From: Paenibacillus ihumii | GTDB lineage: Bacteria; Bacillota; Bacilli; Paenibacillales; Paenibacillaceae | DNA length: 64,000 nucleotides | Direction: 5' to 3' | Assembly (NCBI RefSeq): GCF_001403875.1 | Contig: NZ_LN884299.1 | Span: 3,162,117 to 3,226,116, forward strand | Shown: positions 8,426 to 16,560 of the stretch, piece after piece | Layout: every line of letters begins with the position of its first letter | How positions within the stretch are numbered: position 1 is the stretch's first letter | Made by a program: the position numbers and the translations under genes | The notes under the pieces: generated by a model | What the model was told of the DNA's origin: nothing | What the model saw: the letters and a program-made list of their open reading frames with translations, nothing else | Database searches by the model: none

Positions 8426-9166
8426 ATGACGCTAACGATTTCTCTATTCGCAGGATTGGCAGAACACATCGGTGCTTCGCGGATTGAGGTAACCTGTCTC
8501 GAAAGCACGGTTACCGCTGCCAGCCTTAAGCAGAAAATCGCCGAATTATATCCGGAGGCCGCAGCGCTGGTTCACTTGTCTTTTCTCGCTGTCAATCAAG
8601 AATATGCAGCCGGGGATCTTCTCATTACCGAACAGGACGAAATCGCCCTCATCCCTCCAGTGTCCGGAGGACAAGGGGACATGGAGCCAGACTCGTTCTA
8701 TTTCGACAATGATATGTACGTCATCACCTCAGAGCCTCTATCGATCGACGAGGTCACCTGTAAGGTCAATACCGCCAACCACGGAGCAACGCTGGTCTTT
8801 GTCGGAACGACCCGGGAAATGACCGGAAATCAGCGTACCGTCTATTTGGAATACGAGGCCTATATTCCTATGGCCCTGGCCAAAATGAAGCAAATCGGCA
8901 CGGAAATCGCAGCGAATTGGCCAGGAACCATGTGCGCCATCAGCCATCGCATCGGGAAGGTCGACATTGCCGAGAGCAGTGTAATCATTGCCGTATCCAC
9001 GCCTCACCGCGATGACAGCTATGCAGCGAGCCGCTATGCCATTGAAAGACTGAAGCAGATCGTCCCCATCTGGAAGAAGGAAGTCTGGGAGGACGGAACG
9101 GAATGGAAGGGTCATGGACAAGGACCTTGGGACCCTTCGGCGCCAGGACAAATATCACATCTATAG
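8426..9166 (+). CDS. Fused molybdopterin synthase MoaD-MoaE
   Basis: About 246 residues. Residues 1-80 are a MoaD ubiquitin-like domain ending IPPVSGG; the remainder is MoaE (motifs HGATLVFVGTTREMT, YEAYIPMA, HRIGKVDI, IWKKE). In the separate proteins the MoaD C-terminal Gly-Gly carries the thiocarboxylate that MoaE uses to make molybdopterin. Here the GG is internal and followed by QGDMEPD, so maturation by cleavage is expected, as known for mycobacterial MoaX. Start: GGGGTG at 8413-8418 fits ATG 8426 better than ATG 8420. No other molybdenum cofactor gene is adjacent. Confidence 0.9.
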   Translation: MTLTISLFAGLAEHIGASRIEVTCLESTVTAASLKQKIAELYPEAAALVHLSFLAVNQEYAAGDLLITEQDEIALIPPVSGGQGDMEPDSFYFDNDMYVITSEPLSIDEVTCKVNTANHGATLVFVGTTREMTGNQRTVYLEYEAYIPMALAKMKQIGTEIAANWPGTMCAISHRIGKVDIAESSVIIAVSTPHRDDSYAASRYAIERLKQIVPIWKKEVWEDGTEWKGHGQGPWDPSAPGQISHL

Positions 9167-9253
9167 CGTCCAAAGACCCAAAATATCATTGCCAATCCAG
9201 TTATTCCCTGCTATCATGAAGGAAATACTGCAGATTATGAGGTGTCATCGTTC

Positions 9254-10300
9254 TTGAAATTACATGTAATCGAAATCAGCCCCGGCGACCGTCTTAAGAA
9301 TGATATTTTCAATCAATTCGGCGTTTTAATTCTGCATAAGGGAACAGAACTGACCCATGATGCAATCGTCAAACTGATGCAGCACGGAATCGACTACATC
9401 GACATTGAACCCCGCACCATCGACATGAACAATCCTTCCAGCAGCACGCACCATGATCCCGTCAAGAAGGTTGTCCCGCTATTCGACGAAGCCGTCGATG
9501 GCTATGAACAGATATTCTTGGAAGCGCTATCTAGCGGAACCTTTGATGACTCCAAGGTCGACGAGCTGCTGCAGCCGTTAGTGAATGAGCTGGTCGGCCA
9601 GAAGGACGTTGTCTCACTGCTACTGCTCCTGAATAACGGTGATAATTATACATACAATCATTCCATGCAGGTCGGAATGCTCTCTTATTATATCGCAACT
9701 TGGCTGGGTTATCCTAAAGAGGAAGCCTATGAAGCCGGAAAAGCCGGTTATTTAATCGATATTGGCAAATGCATGATCTCCCAGGACATCCTCGGCAAGC
9801 CAGGCAAGCTGACGCCGGAGGAATTCGAACAGGTCAAGCGCCATACCCTCTACGGGTACGATATCATTCTGAATTCTACGGGAGACGAGATTTCCGCACT
9901 GGTCGCCCTGCAGCATCACGAACGGGAAGATGGCAGCGGGTACCCGAAGGGCCTGCACAAAGACGAAATCCATCCGTATGCCAAAATAGCCGCTGTAGCA
10001 GACGTCTACACGGCCATGACCTCTAACCGCGTCTACCAGTCCAAGCAGGAGCTCCTCACGGTTCTCCGGGAGCTCAACTCCCTAAGCTTCGGCCAGCTGA
10101 GTCCGGAGCCGACCCAAGCGCTGATCAATCATCTCCTCCCGAACTTTATCGGCAAGAAGGTGCTGCTCAATTCCGGCGAGGTGGGGTCGATCATCATGAC
10201 TAATCAGACGGATTTCTTCCGTCCGCTCGTTCAAACCGATTCCAGATTCGTAGACTTATCCAAAGAACGGAATTTGTCGATTACCGAGGTTTATATTTAG
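9254..10300 (+). CDS. HD-GYP-like protein with a substituted HD motif
   Basis: About 348 residues, same layout as the gene at 4775-5869 (N-terminal LHVIEISPGDRLKND region, HD-GYP domain, C-terminal beta domain). The first His (YNHSMQ) and HHEREDGSGYPKG are intact, but the HD dyad reads LIDIGK instead of LHDIGK: the DNA gives ATC GAT, so the metal-ligand His is Ile. It may therefore be catalytically dead or changed, perhaps a cyclic-di-GMP binding protein. Start: TTG 9254 is 9 bases after GAGGTG and gives an N-terminus aligned with the paralogue; GTG 9242 overlaps that RBS. Confidence 0.85.
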   Translation: MKLHVIEISPGDRLKNDIFNQFGVLILHKGTELTHDAIVKLMQHGIDYIDIEPRTIDMNNPSSSTHHDPVKKVVPLFDEAVDGYEQIFLEALSSGTFDDSKVDELLQPLVNELVGQKDVVSLLLLLNNGDNYTYNHSMQVGMLSYYIATWLGYPKEEAYEAGKAGYLIDIGKCMISQDILGKPGKLTPEEFEQVKRHTLYGYDIILNSTGDEISALVALQHHEREDGSGYPKGLHKDEIHPYAKIAAVADVYTAMTSNRVYQSKQELLTVLRELNSLSFGQLSPEPTQALINHLLPNFIGKKVLLNSGEVGSIIMTNQTDFFRPLVQTDSRFVDLSKERNLSITEVYI

Positions 10301-10330
10301 TACTCCTGCTCACTGCTCTATATGGACTCT

Positions 10331-10362
10331 AACCTTCCGCATGGCCATGCGGAAGGTTTTTT
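10331..10362 (+). terminator. Rho-independent terminator
   Basis: Perfect 28-bp palindrome (AACCTTCCGCAT half) followed by six T on the plus strand, 30 bases after the stop of the HD-GYP-like gene. Confidence 0.9.
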
Positions 10363-10370
10363 AGATCCGA

Positions 10371-10868
10371 TTATAAAGCGAGCGCCTTATTAGCATTAGC
10401 GACGTCGTTGGCCAGAAGCTTAGGAAGGTCATAGGAAGGGTAGTACCCGTTCTCCAGCATGAAATAGAAGACTTTCGCATGAAGCTGGATCGCCGCATTC
10501 AACTGCTTCTGCAAGGTCTCCCTTAATTGAGGAGTAGAGGTCTCCGTAATGGCAATCGCATAAGTACGTACTGCCGTCTTCGCGAACCCGAGCAGCTGCC
10601 CCGCATAAAAAGCCGTCAAATCTATGCCAGTGTTCTGACTTCTCGTTCCTTGCGGCGCCTTCGGAAAGTACTGCAGAAGCTCCTTCAGGTTATTCTCAAT
10701 GCTCTTGATCGCCTCTAAATACAGGGCTCTCAGCTTCGGATTGGCGATATCATCCACGACCATCTTGAAATGTACCAGCTGATTGCTCTGATATGCCGTT
10801 AGCTCATGCATTTCCAAAGTCTCATGCCATGCTAAATGGGGGTGATGCTTTTGCTGATGTTTAAACAA
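10371..10868 (-). CDS. CotF-like spore coat protein
   Basis: 165 residues, almost all helical, with a His-rich N-terminus (HQQKHHPHLAWHETLEMHEL) and helical core typical of the coat protein F/DUF2383-like four-helix family. The end (FYFMLENGYYPSYD) resembles the CotF C-terminal YP motif. Start is TTG at 10868 after AGGAGGGA with 7-base spacing; an ATG overlapping it is in another frame. Probably a spore coat or ferritin-like structural protein; function is family inference. Confidence 0.75.
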   Translation of the reverse strand: MFKHQQKHHPHLAWHETLEMHELTAYQSNQLVHFKMVVDDIANPKLRALYLEAIKSIENNLKELLQYFPKAPQGTRSQNTGIDLTAFYAGQLLGFAKTAVRTYAIAITETSTPQLRETLQKQLNAAIQLHAKVFYFMLENGYYPSYDLPKLLANDVANANKALAL

Positions 10869-10956
10869 TTCATATCCCTCCTAAACGGTATGCGATAGCC
10901 TATTCAGCTAAAGCCTAGGAAGTTACAGCAAGCAGGCATGAAAATATGTTCGCTGA

Positions 10957-10990
10957 CAAAAAAACTTCGCGGCCCTCAGGACCGCGAAGT
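10957..10990 (-). terminator. Terminator of the suf operon
   Basis: ACTTCGCGG/CCGCGAAGT stem followed by seven T on the minus strand, about 40 bases after the sufB stop codon. Confidence 0.9.
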
Positions 10991-11031
10991 TTATATTGTC
11001 GAATTCAATATTGCAGGGTGCAGCCGTGCAA

Positions 11032-12429
11032 TTACCCGATGCTGCCTTCCATCTCGAATTTAATGAGACGATTCATCTCCACCGCATATTCCATCGGCAG
11101 TTCTTTCGTGAACGGCTCGATGAAGCCCATAACGATCATTTGCGTCGCTTCATCCTCGGTCAGACCGCGGCTCATCAGATAGAACAGCTGATCCTCGGAC
11201 ACCTTCGATACTGTGGCCTCATGCTCCAGAACGATGTTATCGTTCATAATTTCGTTATAAGGAATCGTATCGGAGGTAGACTCGTTGTCCAGAATGAGCG
11301 TATCGCATTTGACGTTCGATTTCGCGCCTTCAGCCTGACGGCCAAAGGAAGCCAGACCGCGATAGGTTACTTTACCGCCGTGCTTACTGATCGATTTAGA
11401 CACGATCGTAGACGTTGTATCCGGAGCCAGATGGATCATCTTCGCTCCAGAGTCCTGATGCTGGTTCTTGCCGGCTACAGCGATGGACAGCACGCTGCCC
11501 TTCGCGCCGCGGCCTTTCAGTACAACAGCAGGATACTTCATCGTCAGCTTGGAGCCGATGTTGCCGTCAACCCACTCCATATTCGCATTCTCTTCAGCTA
11601 CAGCACGCTTAGTTACCAGGTTGTAGATGTTTGGTGCCCAGTTCTGAATCGTCGTGTAACGAACGCGTGCATTCTTCTTACAGATGATTTCAACAACCGC
11701 GCTGTGCAGGGAGTTCGTGCTGTATACCGGAGCGGTACAGCCCTCTACATAATGTACGAAGCTGTCTTCATCCGCAATGATCAGCGTTCTTTCAAACTGT
11801 CCCATATTTTCCGAGTTAATGCGGAAGTAGGCCTGCAGAGGAATTTCGCATTTTACGCCCTTCGGAACGTAAATGAAGCTTCCTCCTGACCACACCGCAC
11901 TGTTCAGTGCAGCAAATTTGTTGTCTGTCGGCGGAACGATCGTGCCGAAGTATTCGCGGAAAATCTCCGGATGCTCGCGCAGCGCCGTATCCGTATCGCT
12001 AAAGATTACGCCCTGCTCTTCCAGTTCCTTCTGCATGCTGTGGTAGACAACCTCAGATTCGTACTGGGCGGATACACCCGCCAGGAACTTCTGTTCCGCT
12101 TCCGGAATACCGAGCTTATCGAAGGTTTCTTTGATTTCTGCGGGAACCTCTTCCCATGTCTTACCTTGTTTCTCCGACGGTCTTACGTAGTACTGGATAT
12201 CGTCGAAATCAAGCTCATCCAAGTCGCCGCCCCAACGCGGCATCGGCATTTTCTCGAACTGCTCAAGCGATTTCAGGCGGAAATCAAGCATCCACTGCGG
12301 TTCATTCTTAATTTTCGAAATTTCCTCAACGATTTCACGAGTCAAGCCTTTGCCTGACTGGAAAATAGATTTATGCTCGTCGCGGAAACCATATTTGTAT
12401 TCCCCTATATCTGGAGCCTTCTTAGCCAT
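11032..12429 (-). CDS. sufB: Fe-S cluster assembly scaffold SufB
   Basis: 465 residues, full-length. SufB forms the SufBCD scaffold on which SufS/SufU-delivered sulphur and iron are assembled into clusters in the cytoplasm. Family signatures include VPKGVKCEIPLQAYFRIN, FVHYVEGCTAP and SRGLTEDEATQMIVMGFIEP. It is the last gene of sufCDSUB, 21 bases after sufU. The Cys of VEGC and the late Glu/His residues used for cluster building are present. Confidence 0.98.
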   Translation of the reverse strand: MAKKAPDIGEYKYGFRDEHKSIFQSGKGLTREIVEEISKIKNEPQWMLDFRLKSLEQFEKMPMPRWGGDLDELDFDDIQYYVRPSEKQGKTWEEVPAEIKETFDKLGIPEAEQKFLAGVSAQYESEVVYHSMQKELEEQGVIFSDTDTALREHPEIFREYFGTIVPPTDNKFAALNSAVWSGGSFIYVPKGVKCEIPLQAYFRINSENMGQFERTLIIADEDSFVHYVEGCTAPVYSTNSLHSAVVEIICKKNARVRYTTIQNWAPNIYNLVTKRAVAEENANMEWVDGNIGSKLTMKYPAVVLKGRGAKGSVLSIAVAGKNQHQDSGAKMIHLAPDTTSTIVSKSISKHGGKVTYRGLASFGRQAEGAKSNVKCDTLILDNESTSDTIPYNEIMNDNIVLEHEATVSKVSEDQLFYLMSRGLTEDEATQMIVMGFIEPFTKELPMEYAVEMNRLIKFEMEGSIG

Positions 12430-12450
12430 GGTGGATTACCTCCTTGTAAT

Positions 12451-12870
12451 TTATGACTCTTGAATCCCTTTCTTCAATGCGTTCCAAGCCAGTGTCGCGC
12501 ATTTAATCCGGGCAGGGAATTTATTGACACCGGATAGAGCTTCGATATCTTCCAGTTCGTCAAATTGGACGTCCTCGCCCTTCATCAGCGAAGAGAAACG
12601 GTCGGCCAGCTGGAGGGCATGCTCGAAGGTAAGGCCTTTAACGGCCTCCGTCATCATCGATGCCGATGACATGCTGATCGAGCAGCCTTCCCCTGTAAAC
12701 CGCGCATCCTTCACGATCCCGTCCTCGACGATAAGCTGAAGAGATATGCGGTCCCCGCAGGTCGGATTGTTCAGATCCACGGTCAAGACGTCATTGTCAA
12801 ACTTCCCGCGGTTGCGCGGGTTTTTATAATGATCCATAATAACGCGCCGATATAAGTCGTCAAGTTGCAT
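12451..12870 (-). CDS. sufU: Zinc-dependent sulphurtransferase SufU
   Basis: 139 residues, IscU-like fold. The three conserved Cys are visible in NPTCGDR (near residue 40), GEGCSIS (near 66) and RIKCATLAW (near 128), with Asp 42 as fourth zinc ligand in the family. SufU accepts persulphide sulphur from SufS. Its start overlaps the sufS stop (shared base at 12870), implying translational coupling with its partner enzyme. Confidence 0.97.
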   Translation of the reverse strand: MQLDDLYRRVIMDHYKNPRNRGKFDNDVLTVDLNNPTCGDRISLQLIVEDGIVKDARFTGEGCSISMSSASMMTEAVKGLTFEHALQLADRFSSLMKGEDVQFDELEDIEALSGVNKFPARIKCATLAWNALKKGIQES

Positions 12871-14084
12871 TACTTGAAATACTCCTTTGCTTGGATTAAA
12901 GCGTCGGCCAAACGGTCGATGTCTTCTTCCGTATTGTACAAGTAGAAGCTAGCTCTCGCCGTCGCACTCGCTTCAAGCCAGCGCATGAGCGGTTGGCAGC
13001 AATGGTGTCCAGCCCGGATCGCGATGCCTGATGCATCAAGCACCGTGGCCACATCATGCGGGTGAACATCGTCGAGATTGAACGTAATCAATCCGACCTC
13101 CCTTTCCCGGGGTCCATAGATCGATATTCCTTCGATTTCCGACAAGCGCTCAATCGAGTAGGCTGCAAGCTTCGTTTCATGGCGATGGATTTCATCCATG
13201 CCGATCTCCTCGAGAAAATCGATTGCCGCCGCCAGTCCTACCGCACCGGCAATAATCGGCGTACCGCCCTCGAATTTATAAGGAAGCTCCTTCCATGTCG
13301 ATTCGTACATTCCTACGTCATCGATCATTTCTCCGCCGAATTCGATCGGTTCCATGGCCTCAAGCAGACGCTTCTTACCATATAGTACCCCAATACCGGT
13401 CGGAGCGCACATTTTATGTCCCGAGAAAGCGTAGAAATCGCAGTCCAGATCCTGAACATCCACCTTCATATGCGGCGTGCTCTGGGCCCCGTCAACAACC
13501 ATGACCGCACCGTGGCGGTGGGCAATTTCGGCGATTTGCTTCACGGGATTGACCACGCCGAGTACGTTCGATACATAAGCCATAGCTACGATCTTCGTCT
13601 TGGAGGTGACGGTGTTCTCTACGTCTGCCAGCTTGACGCTGCCGTCAGGCTGAAGCGGAATATATTTCAAGGCAGCTCCGGTCTTCAAAGCCAGCTGCTG
13701 CCAGGGGATGAGATTGCTGTGATGCTCCATCGGCGTTATGACGATTTCATCGCCCTCGCCGAGAACGGAAGGTCCGTAGGACGAAGCGACGAGGTTAATA
13801 GCCGTCGTCGTCCCCCGGGTAAAGATAATTTCCTCCGTATGCTTCGCCCCGATAAAGCGGGCCACCCTCTCACGAGCCGATTCATAGTCATCCGTAGCAC
13901 GGCTGCCCAGCGTATGGACGCCGCGATGCACGTTGGCATTATCCCATTCGTAATAATGCTTCAGCGCATCGAGCACCTTGCGCGGCTTCTGGGAGCTTGC
14001 AGCACTATCAAGATAGACGAGCGGATGCCCGTTGATCTCTTGATTCAGAATGGGGAACTGCTCCTTGATCAGCGCCGGGTTCAT
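12870..14084 (-). CDS. sufS: Cysteine desulphurase SufS
   Basis: 404 residues, PLP enzyme that removes sulphur from cysteine. The PLP lysine lies in FSGHKMCAPTG (about residue 224) and the catalytic Cys in RAGHHCCQPLM (about residue 363). The class II (SufS-type) short active-site loop fits. The start overlaps the sufD stop by four bases (ATGA), so translation is coupled. Confidence 0.98.
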   Translation of the reverse strand: MNPALIKEQFPILNQEINGHPLVYLDSAASSQKPRKVLDALKHYYEWDNANVHRGVHTLGSRATDDYESARERVARFIGAKHTEEIIFTRGTTTAINLVASSYGPSVLGEGDEIVITPMEHHSNLIPWQQLALKTGAALKYIPLQPDGSVKLADVENTVTSKTKIVAMAYVSNVLGVVNPVKQIAEIAHRHGAVMVVDGAQSTPHMKVDVQDLDCDFYAFSGHKMCAPTGIGVLYGKKRLLEAMEPIEFGGEMIDDVGMYESTWKELPYKFEGGTPIIAGAVGLAAAIDFLEEIGMDEIHRHETKLAAYSIERLSEIEGISIYGPREREVGLITFNLDDVHPHDVATVLDASGIAIRAGHHCCQPLMRWLEASATARASFYLYNTEEDIDRLADALIQAKEYFK

Positions 14085-15382
14085 TGTCCTAGCTTCCTTT
14101 CAACCAATGTCTGCAATTGCTGCTGCAGCTGCTCCAGCGGAATATCCGCCACGACAGGAGCCAGGAAGCCGTAAATGATGAGGCGCTCCGCTTCCTCTTT
14201 GCTGATGCCGCGGGACATCAAATAGTAGATTTGCTCCGGGTTAACCTGGCCTACGGAAGCCGCATGACCTGCCGTAACATCATCCTCATCGATCAAAAGG
14301 ATAGGGTTCGCGTCTCCGCGAGCCTTTGGACTTAGCATCAGCACCTTCTCGGTTTGCTCGCCGTTCGCCTTCGTAGCGCCATGCTCAATTTTGGTAACGC
14401 CGTTGATAATCGCCGTGGCCTGCTCGCGCATCACCGCCCGGGTAATCATCTGGCTGTCCGAGCTCTTTCCGAAATGAACGGCTTTTGTCGTATAGTTCAA
14501 TTTCTGGGAGCCGGAGCCGATCGCGATCACCTTGGCATCGGACGACGATCCATTGCCCTTCAGCACGGACAGCGTCTCGCTCATCGTATCGCCAGAGCTC
14601 ATTTCGCCGACGATCCACTCTATGCGTCCATCGTTCTCAATGACGGAGCGGCGGTAAGTCAAATCCGTTGTCTTCTCGCTCAGGTTATGAACAGTCGCGA
14701 ATTGAACCATCGCCCCCGCTTGAACGAATACCTCGGCCACGCCATTATGCACGATAGGCTCAGCGAGATCGCCGGAGATATAGTTATCCACATAGGTTAC
14801 ACGGCTGTTCGCCTCGGCAACGATCAGGACGTGCGGAGCGAATACAGCCTTGCTGTCGTCCACAAGGAAAATGCTTTGCAGCGGAACGTCAATCTCTACG
14901 TTCTTCGGAACATAGAGGAAGACTCCCCCGCTCCACATGGCGGAATGAAGCGCCGTAAGCAGGTTCTCATCACTCTTTACAGACTGATGCAGATATTTCT
15001 GCACGAGATCGCCGTGCTCGCGGGCTGCCGTCTCTAGATCTGTGAATATAACGCCCTTGGCAGCGAGCTCTGCAGACAGCTTCGTAAAGACGGCTGTCGA
15101 GTTCCGCTGAACGATCAGGCTGCTCTGCTCGTTCAGCTCGACCAGGCCGGATACGCTCTCGGGGATTTCCTGCATAGCGTCGGCCTGCCCTTGACGCGGC
15201 GTTCCATAGTTCTGCAAATTCCAACGGTCAATTCTAGTCTTCTCCAGCTTCGGCAGCTCGAGGCCTGCCGCAAGCTTCAATGCGCTTATGCGGCTTTCTG
15301 TCAACCAAGCCGGTTCTCCGTTGCTCACGGAAGCGGTCTTTAGTACATCCGGTTCTACCGGTAGAACGGTTTGTGTAGTCAT
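14081..15382 (-). CDS. sufD: Fe-S assembly protein SufD
   Basis: 433 residues. SufB paralogue within the SufBCD complex; typical blocks are VFLYVPKNVEIDVPLQ, THVEHGATKANGEQ-like (KIEHGATKANGEQ) and YYLMSRGISKEEAERLIIYGFL. Second gene of the operon, 17 bases after sufC, and coupled by ATGA overlap to sufS. Confidence 0.97.
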   Translation of the reverse strand: MTTQTVLPVEPDVLKTASVSNGEPAWLTESRISALKLAAGLELPKLEKTRIDRWNLQNYGTPRQGQADAMQEIPESVSGLVELNEQSSLIVQRNSTAVFTKLSAELAAKGVIFTDLETAAREHGDLVQKYLHQSVKSDENLLTALHSAMWSGGVFLYVPKNVEIDVPLQSIFLVDDSKAVFAPHVLIVAEANSRVTYVDNYISGDLAEPIVHNGVAEVFVQAGAMVQFATVHNLSEKTTDLTYRRSVIENDGRIEWIVGEMSSGDTMSETLSVLKGNGSSSDAKVIAIGSGSQKLNYTTKAVHFGKSSDSQMITRAVMREQATAIINGVTKIEHGATKANGEQTEKVLMLSPKARGDANPILLIDEDDVTAGHAASVGQVNPEQIYYLMSRGISKEEAERLIIYGFLAPVVADIPLEQLQQQLQTLVERKLGQ

Positions 15383-15399
15383 CTTAGCTCCTCCTTCCG

Positions 15400-16182
15400 T
15401 TAAACTTGCTCTCCCACTGTCTCGTCTACGATTCCGAGCTCTTCTTTAACCCAATCGTATCCATCCTTCTCAAGGCGCTCAGCCAGCTCAGGACCGCCGG
15501 ATTTCACGATGCGGCCTTGCATCATCACATGGACGAAGTCAGGCTTGATGTAGTCAAGAAGCCGTTGATAGTGAGTAATGATCAGGAACCCGCGATCCTC
15601 GCTGCGCATGGAGTTTACACCCTCTGCTACGATGCGCAAAGCGTCGATGTCAAGACCGGAGTCAACCTCGTCAAGAATAACGATTTTCGGATCAAGCATC
15701 ATCATTTGCAAAATTTCGTTCCGCTTCTTCTCCCCGCCGGAGAAGCCTTCGTTCAGGTAACGGTGCGCAAATTCAGGATTCATTTCCAGCTCCTTCATTT
15801 TGCTCTCCATTTGGCGGATAAATTTGATAAGGGATACCTCATTGCCTTCCCCGCGGCGTGCATTGATCGCACTGCGAAGGAAGTCGGAATTTGTCACACC
15901 AGCAATTTCACTTGGATACTGCATAGCCAGGAACATGCCTGCGCGTGCGCGCTCATCTACTTCCATTTCCAGCAGGTCTTCTCCGTCAAGAAGCACCTTG
16001 CCGTCGGTAACTTCATATTTGGGATGTCCCATCAGCGCGGAAGCGAGCGTGCTTTTGCCCGTTCCGTTCGGTCCCATAATGGCATGAACTTCTCCACCTT
16101 TTATTTCAATATCGATTCCCTTGAGAATCTCCTTGTCCTCGATTGTCGCTTTAAGTCCTTCAATAACGAAATGTGTCGCCAT
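15400..16182 (-). CDS. sufC: ABC-type ATPase SufC
   Basis: 260 residues. Walker A GPNGTGKST (near residue 37), signature NEGFSGGEKKRNEI and Walker B KIVILDEVDSGLD are intact. It powers the SufBCD scaffold. First gene of the operon; RBS GGAGGGAG precedes ATG 16182, with an AT-rich leader of about 70 bases from the promoter at 16259-16287. Confidence 0.98.
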   Translation of the reverse strand: MATHFVIEGLKATIEDKEILKGIDIEIKGGEVHAIMGPNGTGKSTLASALMGHPKYEVTDGKVLLDGEDLLEMEVDERARAGMFLAMQYPSEIAGVTNSDFLRSAINARRGEGNEVSLIKFIRQMESKMKELEMNPEFAHRYLNEGFSGGEKKRNEILQMMMLDPKIVILDEVDSGLDIDALRIVAEGVNSMRSEDRGFLIITHYQRLLDYIKPDFVHVMMQGRIVKSGGPELAERLEKDGYDWVKEELGIVDETVGEQV

Positions 16183-16258
16183 GTTTTACTGCTCCCTCCA
16201 TTAAGTCGTTATAATCCTTACGTATATTATTAAAGGGACGCCTCCCTTTGCTTCCTGC

Positions 16259-16321
16259 ATTATAGCACAATAATTCTCACTTTAGAATTATTCTAAGTGA
16301 TTATCACTGATTCTCACTTTA
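16259..16321 (-). promoter_or_regulatory. suf operon promoter with palindromic operator candidates
   Basis: On the minus strand a TATAAT -10 (16259-16264) is 17 bases from a TTCTAA -35 (16282-16287). The -35 lies inside a perfect 7-1-7 palindrome, TTAGAATAATTCTAA (16282-16296), which has the geometry of Fur/PerR boxes. A second palindrome AGTGATAATCACT abuts it (16296-16308). A 12-base direct repeat (TAAAGTGAGAAT on the minus strand) occurs at 16273-16284 and 16310-16321. Regulator identity is inference. Confidence 0.65.
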
Positions 16322-16483
16322 TTCTAACCTACTTCCAATGCTTAAGCAACGTACCATAGCTGGATAGACAGCAATTCGCAGCACAGGTCTCAGCTTCCTA
16401 AATTCAACAAAACAATTCAAATTAGCTTCGATTCTAACATAGTGACCCGTTTTGTACCATAACATTCCCCAAAATGAAGACAT

Positions 16484-16533
16484 CAAAAACCTCTTACCGG
16501 GACGCTTCATTCTGGCGCGCTCAATAAGAGGTT
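16484..16533 (-). terminator. Likely terminator of the biosynthetic operon
   Basis: AACCTCTTA/TAAGAGGTT stem with a 28-base loop followed on the minus strand by TTTTT, about 30 bases after the MFS stop codon. Between here and the suf promoter (16322-16483) I see no supported gene or signal; a 63-codon minus-strand frame there lacks an RBS and family features. Confidence 0.6.
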
Positions 16534-16560
16534 CGTTTCATCCGTCTATTTTAAAATTTA

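Noticed and set aside
12781..12815. Hairpin with T-run inside sufU
   Set aside because: GC-rich stem with TTTTT on the plus strand only; it lies in coding sequence and opposes the direction of transcription.
16319..16510. 63-codon minus-strand frame upstream of suf
   Set aside because: No RBS, overlaps the suf operator region and the cluster terminator, and shows no protein-like pattern.
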